64,000 bases of DNA, taken from Pseudonocardia bannensis (GTDB lineage: Bacteria > Actinomycetota > Actinomycetes > Mycobacteriales > Pseudonocardiaceae). Below are positions 26,337-35,292 of this stretch, piece by piece. The position numbers and the translations under genes are program-made. Numbering within the stretch: the first letter of the stretch is position 1; every line of letters starts with the position of its first letter. The notes beneath the pieces were generated by a model. It was not told where the DNA came from. It worked only from the letters and a program-made list of their open reading frames with translations, and did not search any database. The stretch covers positions 1 through 64,000 of the forward strand of contig NZ_JAAXKZ010000001.1 of the NCBI RefSeq assembly GCF_012911875.1, in the 5' to 3' direction.

Positions 26337-27176
26337 ATGTCGGTCTCCCCCTCATCCCGCCCCCGCTCGGGCATCGTCTCCAGGCTTCGGGCCGCCGGCT
26401 GCGTGTTCGCCGAGGACGAGGCGCGCTTGCTCATCTCCGCGGCACGGACACCGGCCGACCTGGCCGCCATGGTGGACCGGCGGGCCGCCGGCCGTCCCCT
26501 CGAACACGTCCTCGGCTGGGCGGAGTTCTGTGGCCTGCGGATAGCCGTGGACTCCGGAGTGTTCGTGCCCCGTCGCCGCACCGAGTTCCTCGTCCGCCAG
26601 GCGGCCGCCACGGCCCGTGCGGGTGCTGGCCAGGCCGTCGCCCGGGCACGACTGGTGGTCGACCTGTGCTGCGGCTCCGGCGCGGTGGGCGCAGCCCTGG
26701 TCGCGGCTCTGGGCCGGGTCGAGCTGTACGCCGTCGACGTCGACCCCGCCGCGGTGCGGTGCGCCCGTCGCAACGTCGCCGCCGCCGGTGGTCAGGTGTT
26801 CGCCGGGGACCTCTACGAGCCGCTGCCCGCTACGCTGCGGGGCCGCGTCGACATCCTGGTCGCCAATGCGCCCTACGTACCCACAGAGGCGGTCAGGCTG
26901 CTGCCACCGGAGGCCCGGCTACACGAGCCGCGGGTGGCGCTCGACGGTGGCGCGGACGGTCTCGACGTCCAGCGGCGGGTGACAGCCACGGCGCCGTCAT
27001 GGCTGGCACCGGGCGGCCACCTGCTGGTCGAGACGAGCGAGGGCCAGGCACTGCGGACCGTCGAAGCCTTCGTCCGCAGCGGGCTCGTGTCGCGGGTGGC
27101 CCGGTCCGAGGAACTGAACGCCACCGTCGTCATCGGAACCCGGCCCGCCACTCCGGCGCCTGCCGGCCCTCCGTGA
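26337..27176 (+). CDS. PrmC/HemK-related N5-glutamine methyltransferase-like protein
   Basis: 279 residues. SAM site VVDLCCGSGAVGAALVAAL, then the substrate motif that is NPPY in PrmC but reads VANAPYVPT here. N-terminal helical part includes RPLEHVLGWAEFCGLRIAVD and VPRRRTEFLV, close to PrmC. The NAPY variant is typical of an actinobacterial side family of unknown substrate (TIGR03704-like), so it need not act on release factors. ATG has AAAGG upstream; a GTG at 26298 is an alternative. Confidence 0.82.
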   Translation: MSVSPSSRPRSGIVSRLRAAGCVFAEDEARLLISAARTPADLAAMVDRRAAGRPLEHVLGWAEFCGLRIAVDSGVFVPRRRTEFLVRQAAATARAGAGQAVARARLVVDLCCGSGAVGAALVAALGRVELYAVDVDPAAVRCARRNVAAAGGQVFAGDLYEPLPATLRGRVDILVANAPYVPTEAVRLLPPEARLHEPRVALDGGADGLDVQRRVTATAPSWLAPGGHLLVETSEGQALRTVEAFVRSGLVSRVARSEELNATVVIGTRPATPAPAGPP

Positions 27177-27265
27177 TGTAGATCTGCGTGAGGTGAACGG
27201 AACCGGGACCACAGCCGGAACGCCGGACGCTCCCTGTTCGGGAGGCCCGGCGTCCTGCCTGGTTC

Positions 27266-27324
27266 TGGCGGTAGCGGTGGGATTTGAACCCACGGAGGGC
27301 GTGAACCCTCACACGCTTTCGAGG
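27266..27324 (+). repeat. attL-like 59-bp direct repeat: 3' part of tRNA-Ser(CGA)
   Basis: Identical over 59 bases to 29645-29703, covering the CCA end, T arm, variable arm and anticodon stem-loop of tRNA-Ser(CGA) on the reverse strand. Identity stops in the anticodon stem, and the 5' half of a tRNA is missing, so it is not a functional tRNA. The two copies are 2,379 bases apart in direct orientation, as left by site-specific integration into a tRNA 3' end. Confidence 0.85.
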
Positions 27325-27412
27325 ACCGGGAGGTGATGTCCATGGTTGGGCCCTGCGGCGCGAGGTCGTTGTTGCTCGGTCGGGTACGCGGGAGACCTGG
27401 CAACCAGAAATT

Positions 27413-27868
27413 TCACGATCGTCTCAACGGAGGGTCCGGGGTCGAGGCGGTCGTGGTTTCCGTCGCCTGGCCGGTGTGGCGAGCCCACGGCGACCAGCGG
27501 CGCCAGGCGTCCATGACGGACGGGCCGCCGGCGAAGCACCAGACAGCAATGACCGGGTCGCAGATCGCGCACCCCAACGAAGAGTGCACCGCGAAGGGCA
27601 GAATCGGGTCGCCGTAGAGATGGTGCAGCACGTCCCAGACGGTGTGGAGCAGCCACGCGACGCCGATCCATTGCCAGGAGTGCAGCCCCCGAAAGGCCGC
27701 GTAGGTCATGGCCGCGGTGAACAGCAACTCCCACACGCCGAAGCCACCGCTGAGGTAGGCCGCGCCGGCACCGGAGACCATGACGGCGTTGAGTGGCCGA
27801 CGGTGCTCAACGCGGACAAGGGAGTTCAGGGCGACGTATGCCAGCCCGATCAGGATGGGCGCGATCAT
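27413..27868 (-). CDS. DUF6010-like membrane protein
   Basis: About 151 residues with four hydrophobic helices: MIAPILIGLAYVALNSLV, NAVMVSGAGAAYLSGG, LLFTAAMTYAAFRGLHSW and QWIGVAWLLHTVWDVLHHLY. The His-rich loop (HTVWDVLHHLYGDPILPF) is conserved in DUF6010 as I know it. GTG 27883 is an alternative start. It is divergent from the GlxA-like regulator, which may control it, and lies inside the tRNA-bounded element. Function unknown. Confidence 0.72.
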   Translation of the reverse strand: MIAPILIGLAYVALNSLVRVEHRRPLNAVMVSGAGAAYLSGGFGVWELLFTAAMTYAAFRGLHSWQWIGVAWLLHTVWDVLHHLYGDPILPFAVHSSLGCAICDPVIAVWCFAGGPSVMDAWRRWSPWARHTGQATETTTASTPDPPLRRS

Positions 27869-27980
27869 GGTCACCGCCAGCACGCTAGGCCGGCGGTTGA
27901 GGCAACGACAGTGACCGGATCGCCAACCCTCAACGGATTAGCGCCAGGCCTTGGCTTCGCGTCGAGGTAGCGTCCCGGAG

Positions 27981-28967
27981 ATGCACACCGTGGCGGTCGT
28001 TGCTTTCGATGGCGTCATCGGCTTCGACCTGGCAACCCCGCTGGAGGTGTTCGGCCGGGCCCGCCTGTTCGACGGGCGACCTGCCTATGACGTCCGAGTC
28101 TGCGCCGACCGCGACGAGATCAACGCCGGCGCCTTCGCGCTGCGCGCGCCATGGGGCCTGGACGCGCTGAGCGCGGCGGACACCGTGGTCGTGCCCGGGG
28201 TCGCCGACCTGAAGGCCGCCATCCCGCCGCAGGTGCTGGACGCCCTGCGGGCCGCGGCAGCCCGGGGAGCACGCATGGCATCCATCTGCGTCGGCGCGTT
28301 CACCCTCGCCGCGGCGGGCCTGCTCGACGGCCGCCGCGCGACAACCCACTGGGCCGCAGCCTCAGCATTGGCGCGGCGCTATCCCACAGTGAACGTCGAG
28401 CCGGACGTCCTCTACGTGGACGAGGGGAACGTACTGACCTCGGCTGGCGCCGCCGCTGGGCTCGATCTGTGCTTGCACATCGTTCGCTGCGACCACGGAG
28501 GCGCAGTCGCCGCCGAGACCGCACGACTGTCGGTGATGCCGCTGGAACGCGCCGGCGGGCAGGCCCAGTTCATCGCACATGAGCCCCCGACGGCGGACGG
28601 TTCGTCCTTGCAACCGCTGCTGGAGTGGATGGCTCGAAACGCCGCCCGCAACCTCAGCCTCGATGACGTCGCCGCCCGAGCCGCTGTCAGCAGCCGCACT
28701 TTGATCCGCCGGTTTCGCGAGCAGACCGGCACGACGCCGATGCAGTGGCTCACTCGGTACCGGGTCCGCCGGGCGCAGCAACTACTGGAGACGACCGACG
28801 TGCCGGTGGAGCAGGTCGGGACCCTGACAGGCTTCGCGGCAGCCACGACGTTCCGGGAGCGGTTCAAGGAGGTCGTGGGCGTCAGTCCCTGGGCGTACCG
28901 GCGCGCGTTTCGGTCCAGACCGCACAGCCCGGCGAACGCCGGAGCCGTCGGCACAAGCTCAGGGTGA
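27981..28967 (+). CDS. GlxA-family transcriptional regulator (DJ-1/PfpI + AraC HTH)
   Basis: 328 residues. N-terminal DJ-1/PfpI-like domain: VAVVAFDGVIGFDLATPLEV and MASICVGAFTLAAAGLLDGR, with the Cys at the nucleophile elbow. C-terminal AraC double helix-turn-helix: NLSLDDVAARAAVSSRTLIR and VGTLTGFAAATTFRERFKEV. These proteins sense unknown small molecules. It sits in the eroded integrative element; the divergent DUF6010 gene is its natural candidate target. Confidence 0.9.
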   Translation: MHTVAVVAFDGVIGFDLATPLEVFGRARLFDGRPAYDVRVCADRDEINAGAFALRAPWGLDALSAADTVVVPGVADLKAAIPPQVLDALRAAAARGARMASICVGAFTLAAAGLLDGRRATTHWAAASALARRYPTVNVEPDVLYVDEGNVLTSAGAAAGLDLCLHIVRCDHGGAVAAETARLSVMPLERAGGQAQFIAHEPPTADGSSLQPLLEWMARNAARNLSLDDVAARAAVSSRTLIRRFREQTGTTPMQWLTRYRVRRAQQLLETTDVPVEQVGTLTGFAAATTFRERFKEVVGVSPWAYRRAFRSRPHSPANAGAVGTSSG

Positions 28968-29361
28968 CCGGCTCTTTGTCGACCGCGCGCTCGACGAGCC
29001 CGGGACACAGTGCGCTGCTGCGCGCACCTCGGTATAGCGGATCAGGCGCGATCCACGGAATTCGAGGGCACAGCGCCGGCGACAAAGCTGCTGATTTGAC
29101 GCGCGGCGACCTCGCAGCACCAGCGCTTGCCCCCGGGGACGGGGCGAGCCGAGTGCGGGCTGACGATTGCTCCCGGGCATTGCCACAGCTCGTACCCGCA
29201 TCGGATGCAGGGTGTACGCCGGCACGCGCCCTGCTCGCGACCAGGGTAGGGATGGCATCGAATGCTCGAAGCTTTCGAGCGACCGCCGTCCCGATACGCG
29301 CTGCGCCGACAATTCGCCGACTCCTGCGGAGAGGAGTTGGGCCATGCGCAACGAAGGTAGG
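28968..29361. other. 394-base region of degenerate element DNA
   Basis: No intact gene. It lies between the GlxA-like gene and the integrase remnant. A perfect short palindrome, GCTCGAA-GCT-TTCGAGC, occurs at 29264-29280. GC content dips slightly compared with the window. Probably decayed integrase and excisionase DNA, but I cannot read further coding in it. Confidence 0.5.
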
Positions 29362-29560
29362 TGTCACGGAACGCACCGTCATGTCGGTCATGGGCTGGTC
29401 CAGCACAGCCATGGCGGCTCGCTACCAACACGTGGTCGCGCCCGTCCGGCGCGACGTGGCGATCCACGTCGGCGGGCTCCTGTGGAAGCCACCGGCTGCA
29501 CCGGGCGAGCCCCCACCGGCGGACGAGGCCGGCGGAGAGGGGCCGCCGACGGCCGCGTAG
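29362..29560 (+). pseudogene. Tyrosine recombinase (integrase) C-terminal remnant
   Basis: The frame reads VTERTVMSVMGWSSTAMAAR then YQHVVAPVRRDVAIHVGGLL, the C-terminal active-site box of phage-type integrases (LGHSSxxTTxxYxH) with the nucleophile Tyr in ARYQHV. The rest of the roughly 380-residue enzyme is absent upstream, so it is a broken gene. It lies beside the intact tRNA-Ser(CGA) copy of the repeat, where an integrase gene is expected. Confidence 0.8.
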
Positions 29561-29644
29561 CGAGCCGAATGCCACCAGAACTGCAACCAGACGACGAACG
29601 CCGGGTCGGTCCTCTCGGACCTTCCCGGCGTTTCGCCTGTTCCG

Positions 29645-29734
29645 TGGCGGTAGCGGTGGGATTTGAACCCACGGAGGGCGTGAACCCTCACACGCTTTCG
29701 AGGCGTGCTCCTTCGGCCACTCGGACACGCTACC
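29645..29734 (-). tRNA. tRNA-Ser (anticodon CGA)
   Basis: On the reverse strand the acceptor GGTAGCG pairs with CGCTACC, then discriminator G and encoded CCA. The anticodon loop CTCGAAA shows CGA, reading UCG codons. The variable arm is long and the T arm is GTGGGTTCAAATCCCAC. The CCA-to-anticodon part (29645-29703) is the attR-like copy of the 59-bp repeat; the whole tRNA is intact here, as expected when an element regenerates its target gene. A hairpin sharing ACGCCGG/CCGGCGT arms follows at about 29597-29631. Confidence 0.96.
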
Positions 29735-29863
29735 GCCGAAGACGATACCGAACCCTTCACACGGCGGGCGCAGGGGGACGACCCCGAGCCCGCATCGGGC
29801 GCTCGCCCGAGACGTGACCGGGTGGTGATCGATTCTCCGATGACCGTCGGTCACACTGTTCCG

Positions 29864-30724
29864 ATGACGAGCCACCAGCCGGTGCGGCGCCTGCTGGCCG
29901 CCGCGTCCGTGTTGCTGGCCGCCGCGTGCGCGCCGGCCGCACAGACCGCTTCGGCCCCGGTGGCGGGCTCCTCGTGCGTCCCCGAACAACTGGCCACGCT
30001 CACCCCCGGGACGCTGACCGTCGGCACCGACCAGCCCGTCTACCCGCCGTGGTACATCGACGACGACCCGTCGTCGGGCCGGGGCTTCGAGAGCGCCGTC
30101 GCCTACGCGATCGCCGGTGAGCTCGGCTACGCCCGGGAGGACGTGGCGTGGACCCGGGTGCCGTTCAACGCCGCGATCCAGCCCGGGCCCAAGGCCTACG
30201 ACTTCAACCTGACCGAGTTCTCGATCACCGAGGAGCGGCGGCAGGCCGTCGACTTCTCCAGCCCCTACTACGACGTCAAGCAGGCCGTGGTCGCGATGAA
30301 GGGCACCCCGGCGGCCGCCGCGACCTCGGTGGCCGGGCTGAAGGACGCGCGGATCGGCGCCCAGGTCGGGACGACCAGCTACGACGCGGTGGTCAACCAG
30401 GTCGGGTCGACCGTGCAGCCCCGCGTGTTCAACACCAACGACGACGCCAAGCTGGCGCTGGCCAACGGCCAGGTCGACGCCATCGTGGTCGACCTGCCCA
30501 CCGCCTTCCACATCACCTCGGCCGAGCTGCCGAATGCCACGATCGTCGGGCAGCTGCCGCTGAGCAACGCCACCCCCGAGCAGTTCGCCGCGGTGTTGGA
30601 CAAGGGCAGCCCGCTGTCGGTGTGCGTGTCGCAGGCCGTCGACCGGCTCCGCAGCACCGGGACCCTGGCCGGCCTGGAGCGGGAGTGGCTGGCCGCCGGC
30701 GGCGACGCGCCGGAGCTGCGGTAG
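29864..30724 (+). CDS. Polar amino acid ABC transporter, substrate-binding lipoprotein
   Basis: 286 residues. Signal peptide with lipobox: LLAAASVLLAAACAPAA, lipidated Cys near residue 23. Periplasmic-binding-protein type 2 domain: GTLTVGTDQPVYPPWYIDDD, GFESAVAYAIAGELGY, FSITEERRQAVDFSSPYYDV and ARIGAQVGTTSYDAV. First gene of a three-gene importer. The ligand is probably an amino acid or derivative, from the family. An ATG 24 bases earlier is possible. Confidence 0.9.
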   Translation: MTSHQPVRRLLAAASVLLAAACAPAAQTASAPVAGSSCVPEQLATLTPGTLTVGTDQPVYPPWYIDDDPSSGRGFESAVAYAIAGELGYAREDVAWTRVPFNAAIQPGPKAYDFNLTEFSITEERRQAVDFSSPYYDVKQAVVAMKGTPAAAATSVAGLKDARIGAQVGTTSYDAVVNQVGSTVQPRVFNTNDDAKLALANGQVDAIVVDLPTAFHITSAELPNATIVGQLPLSNATPEQFAAVLDKGSPLSVCVSQAVDRLRSTGTLAGLEREWLAAGGDAPELR

Positions 30725-30729
30725 CGCCG

Positions 30730-31581
30730 GTGCTCCCGGCGCCGGCCCCCGAGCTCAGCCCACTGGCCCGCGACCGGCTCGCCTACCGCCGGTCCCGGGC
30801 CCGCCGCTCCACCTTCGTCGCGCTGGTCTCGACGCTCGTCTTCGCCGCCGCGGCGGGGTTGGCGCTGACCAGCGCCCCGGGCTGGACCCAGGTCCGCGAC
30901 ACGTTCCTCGACCCGGCGGTCGCGTGGTCGTCGCTGCCCGCGATCCTCGACGGTCTCTGGCTCAACCTCCGGGTACTCGTCGTCGCCGAGATCGGGATCC
31001 TGATCCTCGGCCTGACGATCGCCGCGCTGCGCACGCTGCGCGGTCCGGTGTTCTTCCCCGTCCGCGCCCTGGCCACCGGCTACGTCGATCTCTTCCGCGG
31101 CATCCCCCTGCTCATCGCGCTGTACCTGATCGGCTTCGGGTTGCCCGCGCTGCGGCTGGAGGGCGTGCCCACCGACGCGGCGGTGCTCGGGACCATCGCG
31201 CTGATCCTCGTGTACGCCGCGTACGTCGCCGAGGTGTTCCGGGCGGGGATCGAGTCGGTGCATCCCTCGCAACGGGCGGCGGCACGGTCGCTGGGACTCA
31301 CCCACCGGCAGTCGATGCGGCTGGTGGTCCTGCCGCAGGCCGTCCGCCGGGTACTGCCGCCGCTGCTCAACGACTTCGTCGCGCTGCAGAAGGACTGCGG
31401 GCTCATCTCGGTGCTCGGTGCGGTCGACGCGATCCGGGCCGCGCAGATCGAGTCGGCCCGCACCTACGACTTCACCCCGTACGTCGTGGCCGGGCTGCTG
31501 TTCGTGCTGCTCGCGATCCCGACCGGCCGGGTGGCCGACGCCGTGGCGGCGCGCACGGCACGCCGCCGGGAGGCGATCTAG
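30730..31581 (+). CDS. Polar amino acid ABC transporter, permease
   Basis: 283 residues. After a charged N-terminus and one helix, the HisM-type domain follows with about five helices; the EAA loop reads SQRAAARSLGLTHRQSMRLV then VLPQAVRRVLPPLLNDFVAL, typical of this importer family. GTG starts 5 bases after the binding-protein stop. Partner of the ATPase that begins directly after its stop codon. Confidence 0.92.
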   Translation: MLPAPAPELSPLARDRLAYRRSRARRSTFVALVSTLVFAAAAGLALTSAPGWTQVRDTFLDPAVAWSSLPAILDGLWLNLRVLVVAEIGILILGLTIAALRTLRGPVFFPVRALATGYVDLFRGIPLLIALYLIGFGLPALRLEGVPTDAAVLGTIALILVYAAYVAEVFRAGIESVHPSQRAAARSLGLTHRQSMRLVVLPQAVRRVLPPLLNDFVALQKDCGLISVLGAVDAIRAAQIESARTYDFTPYVVAGLLFVLLAIPTGRVADAVAARTARRREAI

Positions 31582-32340
31582 GTGACACCGGTGCTCGAGG
31601 TGCGCGGCGTGGTGAAACGCTACGGCGCGGCGACCGTGCTCGACCGCGTCGATCTGGCGGTGGCCGAGCACCAGGTCGTCGCGGTGATCGGGGCGTCGGG
31701 GTCGGGCAAGTCGACCCTGCTGCGGTGCGTGGACCTACTCGAGGACATCGACGACGGGCAGCTGTTGCTGGACGGCGTCGACGTCTCCGACCCGCGCCTC
31801 GGCGCCGCGGCCACCGCGGCCGCGCAGCGCCGGATGGCGATCGTGTTCCAGACGTTCAACCTCTTCCCGCACATGACGGCGTGGGAGAACGTCGCGCTCG
31901 CACCCCGGGTCGTACACGGACTGCCGGCCGGGCAGGCACGGCAGCGGGCCGGCGACCTGCTGCGGCGGGTGGGACTGGACCGGTTCGCCGACGCCTACCC
32001 GGACCGGCTCTCGGGTGGTCAGCAGCAGCGGGTCGCGATCGCGCGGGCGCTGGCCGTACGGCCGCGGCTGCTGCTGCTCGACGAGATCACCTCGGCGCTC
32101 GACCCGGAGCTCGTCGGCGAGGTGCTCACGATCGTGCGCGAGGTCGCCAGGGACGGCATGACGATCCTGATGGCCACCCACGAGATGGGTTTCGCGAAGC
32201 AGGTGGCCGACGTGGTGTGCTTCCTCGACGGCGGCCGCGTGCTGGAGGCGGGCCCGCCGGAGCAGGTCCTCGGTGACCCGGAGCACGAGCGGACCCGGGC
32301 CTTCCTCGCCCGGGTGATCGCGGCGGGCCGGCTGGGCTGA
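31582..32340 (+). CDS. Polar amino acid ABC transporter, ATP-binding protein
   Basis: 252 residues. Walker A GASGSGKSTLLR, Q-loop FQTFNLFPHMTAWENV, signature LSGGQQQRVAIARAL, Walker B LLLLDEITSALDPE and the switch His in MATHEMGFAKQV. This is the GlnQ type. GTG start abuts the permease stop, so the two are coupled. Confidence 0.94.
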   Translation: MTPVLEVRGVVKRYGAATVLDRVDLAVAEHQVVAVIGASGSGKSTLLRCVDLLEDIDDGQLLLDGVDVSDPRLGAAATAAAQRRMAIVFQTFNLFPHMTAWENVALAPRVVHGLPAGQARQRAGDLLRRVGLDRFADAYPDRLSGGQQQRVAIARALAVRPRLLLLDEITSALDPELVGEVLTIVREVARDGMTILMATHEMGFAKQVADVVCFLDGGRVLEAGPPEQVLGDPEHERTRAFLARVIAAGRLG

Positions 32341-32469
32341 GGACGGTCACTCCCCGCGCGCGCGTTGTCGGCTCGCCGCGCGGGCCCGATCGCGCGCGAG
32401 GGAGGCGAATACGCGCGTGGCCTCGCCGGACTGGCGCCTATCGCGGTCCGGACGACGGTGCGCGCACGT

Positions 32470-32928
32470 TCATCGCCGGCCGGCACGCCACGCGTCGAGC
32501 CCGATGTCGACCAGGCTCACCCGGTCCAGCGTCCCGACGCGGTCCAGCGCGATCCACTCCGCGCGGTCGGTGGACCCGTCCGTCTCGTCGCGCAGCTCGC
32601 CCCCGACGACGTGGCCGGTGTAGATGATCCGGATCCCGTGGTGGTCGACGGGGTCGCCGGCGAGGTCGGTCGTCAGGCGGATCGAGTCGACCGTGAGCAG
32701 CCCGTCCAGCACGACCTGGTGGCCGGTCTCCTCGGCGACCTCGCGCACCGCGGCATCACGGGGGTCCTCGCCGTGGTCGAGACCCCCACCGGGCAGCGTC
32801 CATCGCGGGCCGCTGGGGCTGATCCACCGGGCGAGCAGGACCTCTCCGTCGCGCACGCACACGGCGTAGGCGGCGACGCGCTGCAACCGGGCGATCTCCG
32901 GGGACTGGACTGACTGCGCCGACTCCAC
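32470..32928 (-). CDS. Nudix hydrolase
   Basis: 152 residues. The Nudix box is complete: [20 protein letters not shown] plus G. N-terminal [15 protein letters not shown] and LPGGG are standard. Hydrolyses a nucleoside diphosphate linked to something; no substrate can be assigned. GTG start; it lies 9 bases downstream of the tadA stop and may be the third gene of that operon. Confidence 0.88.
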   Translation of the reverse strand: MESAQSVQSPEIARLQRVAAYAVCVRDGEVLLARWISPSGPRWTLPGGGLDHGEDPRDAAVREVAEETGHQVVLDGLLTVDSIRLTTDLAGDPVDHHGIRIIYTGHVVGGELRDETDGSTDRAEWIALDRVGTLDRVSLVDIGLDAWRAGRR

Positions 32929-32937
32929 CGGCCGAGC

Positions 32938-33417
32938 CTACGGGGCGCCGTTGCGGTGCCCGGCGAAGAACGACTCCAGCACCGCGGCGCACTCGGCCTC
33001 CAGTACGCCGCCGATCACCTCGGGTCGGTGGTTCAGCCGGCGGTCGCGCAGCACGTCCCACAGCGAACCCACCGCGCCGGTCCGCGGCTCCCAGGCGCCG
33101 AACACCACGCGGGCCACCCGGGCCAGCCCGAGGGCGCCGGCGCACATCGTGCAGGGCTCCACCGTCACGGCGACCGTGCAGCCCTCCAGCCGCCACTCCC
33201 CGACGACCTCCGCGGCCGCACGCAGGGCGAGCACCTCCGCGTGTGCGGTCGGGTCGCCGAGGGCCTCCCGGGCATTGCACGCGGTGGCCAGCTCTCGGCC
33301 GTACGCATCGACCACGACGGCACCGATCGGGACGTCACCGCTGTCCGGGGCGCGGTTCGCGACAACCAGGGCACGCCGGACCAGCTCCTCGTCGGAGCGC
33401 AAGGAGCCTGCCGTCAC
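32938..33417 (-). CDS. tadA: tRNA-specific adenosine deaminase
   Basis: 159 residues. Converts wobble A34 to inosine in tRNA-Arg(ACG). Zinc and catalytic motifs: PTAHAEVLALRAAA (HAE) and TVEPCTMCAGALGLARV (PCxxC). VPIGAVVVD at the start is standard. GTG overlaps the stop of the partner gene by 4 bp, the usual actinobacterial arrangement. Confidence 0.93.
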   Translation of the reverse strand: MTAGSLRSDEELVRRALVVANRAPDSGDVPIGAVVVDAYGRELATACNAREALGDPTAHAEVLALRAAAEVVGEWRLEGCTVAVTVEPCTMCAGALGLARVARVVFGAWEPRTGAVGSLWDVLRDRRLNHRPEVIGGVLEAECAAVLESFFAGHRNGAP

Positions 33418-33932
33418 CGCTCGTCGACGACCTCGGCCAGCGCCTCGGCGAAACCGCATCGGCGGCCGATCGCGGCGAGCTGCTCGTCGGGGTAGAGCTC
33501 GATCTCGGCGGCGAGCACCTCGAGCTCGTCGGCGGGCAGGCCCAGGTCGGCGAGGATGCCGAGGTCGCCCTCCGGCCACGGCTCGTCGAGCACGTCCTCG
33601 TCGGGCGGGAGCTCGACCCGCAGCAGGTCGAGGACGTCGGCGGCCACGTCGTAGTCGAGCGCCGCGACGGCGTCGGACACCATCAGCGCCACGCCGCCCG
33701 GTGTGGGCCTCAGCAGCACGAAGAACTCGTCGTCGACGTCGAGCAGGCCGAGGACGGCTCCGGTGGACCGCAGCGCCCGCAGCTCGGTGATGGCGGCATC
33801 GAGATCAACCAGGGCGTCCGGATCCAGACGCGTGCAACGCCAGCGACCATCCTCCCGGATCGCGGCGACCGCATACCCGGGCAGGGCCTGTTCCCGCACG
33901 TCCGCGGGCGCTTGGACGCTCTGCACCGCCAT
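33414..33932 (-). CDS. tRNA adenosine deaminase-associated protein
   Basis: 172 acidic residues (GYAVAAIREDGRWRCTRLDP, DYDVAADVLDLLRVELPPDE). This matches the conserved actinobacterial protein found beside TadA (TIGR03941-type), equivalent in position to Rv3753c of M. tuberculosis as I recall it. Function is unknown; coupling to tadA by a 4-bp overlap suggests a shared role. ATG at 33932 is used; an ORF extension to 33998 exists. Confidence 0.85.
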   Translation of the reverse strand: MAVQSVQAPADVREQALPGYAVAAIREDGRWRCTRLDPDALVDLDAAITELRALRSTGAVLGLLDVDDEFFVLLRPTPGGVALMVSDAVAALDYDVAADVLDLLRVELPPDEDVLDEPWPEGDLGILADLGLPADELEVLAAEIELYPDEQLAAIGRRCGFAEALAEVVDER

Positions 33933-34024
33933 GAGACTACGGTAATCCTCCCGGTGAGTGTGCTCCAAGCCACAAGCGTAAGTTGGTCCACCTGTCACCC
34001 TCCGGAGATGTCAGGATCGGATTC

Positions 34025-35239
34025 ATGCCTCCGGTCGATCCCCAGCTCGCCGGACTCGGCGATCAGGCCCGCGCGTTGCAGCCCCGGACCGTCGCGCTCC
34101 GCCGGGCTCTGCACCGCCATCCCGAACTCGGCCTCGATCTCCCCCGCACCCGCGACGCCGTGCTCGCCGAGCTCGCCGATCTGCCGCTGCAGATCCACCT
34201 GGGGCGGACGGTGAGCTCCGTGGTGGCGGTCCTGGAGGGCGCCCGGCGCGGGCCCACGGTGCTGCTGCGGGGTGACATGGACGCGCTGCCGCTGCGGGAG
34301 GACACCCCCGTCGCGTTCCGGTCCGAGATCGATGACGCGATGCACGCCTGCGGGCACGACACGCATGTCGCGATGCTCGCCTCGGCGGCCCGGCTGCTGG
34401 CCCGCCGGCGTGAACAGCTCGCCGGCCGGGTGCTGCTCATGTTCCAGCCGGGCGAGGAGGGTTTCCACGGTGCCCGGTACATGATCGACGAAGGGCTGCT
34501 GGCGAGGAGCGGGCCCGCGGGCACACCGGATTCGGCCTACGCACTGCACATCAGCGCGACGCTGCCGTCCGGTGAGCTGCACACCCGGCCGGGGCCGATC
34601 ATGGCCGCGGCCGACGTCGTCCGGGTGACGGTGACCGGGCGCGGCGGGCACGCCTCCGCGCCGCACGACGCGTTGGATCCGGTCCCGGCGGCCGCGGCGA
34701 TGGTCGGCGCACTGCAGACGATGCTGACCCGGCGGGTGGACACCCATCAACCGGCCGTGCTCACGGTCTCACACATCACCGCCGGGACGACGAACAACAT
34801 CATCCCGGAGACGGCGTTCCTGGAGGGCACGCTGCGGACCATGTCGGAGCCGGTCCGGGCGCTGCTCCACGAGGAGATCCACCGGGTGTGCCGCCACACC
34901 GCGCTGGCCTACGATTGCACCGCCGAGGTGCGGATCAGCTCCGGGTACCCGGTGACGGTCAACGACGCGGACGAGGCCGAGCGGGTCGGCGACCTGGGCT
35001 CGCGAGTGCTCGGCCGCCGCCGGGTGGCCAGCATGCCGAACCCGATCATGGGCGCGGAGGACTTCGCCTACGTGCTGCGGGAGGTTCCGGGTGCGCTGGC
35101 CTTCCTCGGCGCGTGCCCGCGGGGGATCGACCCGAACTCGGCGGCGCCCAACCACTCGAACCGGGTCGTCTTCGACGAGGCGGCGATGGCCAGTGGGGTC
35201 GCGATGTACGCGGGGCTTGCCCTGAACGCCCTGCGCTGA
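34025..35239 (+). CDS. M20-family amidohydrolase (N-acyl amino acid hydrolase-like)
   Basis: 404 residues. Metal and catalytic segments: LLRGDMDALPLRED, HACGHDTHVAML, MFQPGEEGFHGAR and a late His in NPIMGAEDFAYVLRE/PNHSNRVVF. The dimerisation domain starts TVTGRGGHASAPHDALDP. Relatives release free amino acids from N-acyl forms or act on auxin conjugates. The amidase gene follows 53 bases downstream. Confidence 0.9.
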   Translation: MPPVDPQLAGLGDQARALQPRTVALRRALHRHPELGLDLPRTRDAVLAELADLPLQIHLGRTVSSVVAVLEGARRGPTVLLRGDMDALPLREDTPVAFRSEIDDAMHACGHDTHVAMLASAARLLARRREQLAGRVLLMFQPGEEGFHGARYMIDEGLLARSGPAGTPDSAYALHISATLPSGELHTRPGPIMAAADVVRVTVTGRGGHASAPHDALDPVPAAAAMVGALQTMLTRRVDTHQPAVLTVSHITAGTTNNIIPETAFLEGTLRTMSEPVRALLHEEIHRVCRHTALAYDCTAEVRISSGYPVTVNDADEAERVGDLGSRVLGRRRVASMPNPIMGAEDFAYVLREVPGALAFLGACPRGIDPNSAAPNHSNRVVFDEAAMASGVAMYAGLALNALR

Positions 35240-35292
35240 CGCCCGTGCGACCCCGTCCGCGCTGCGGGAGAACGGTCGGGCAGGGTGGACGT

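Noticed and set aside
27266-27324. A second functional tRNA-Ser(CGA)
   Set aside because: The 5' half, including the D arm and acceptor strand, is missing.
29264-29280. Perfect 7-3-7 palindrome GCTCGAA-GCT-TTCGAGC as an operator
   Set aside because: It lies in decayed element DNA without an adjacent promoter or gene, so no function can be supported.
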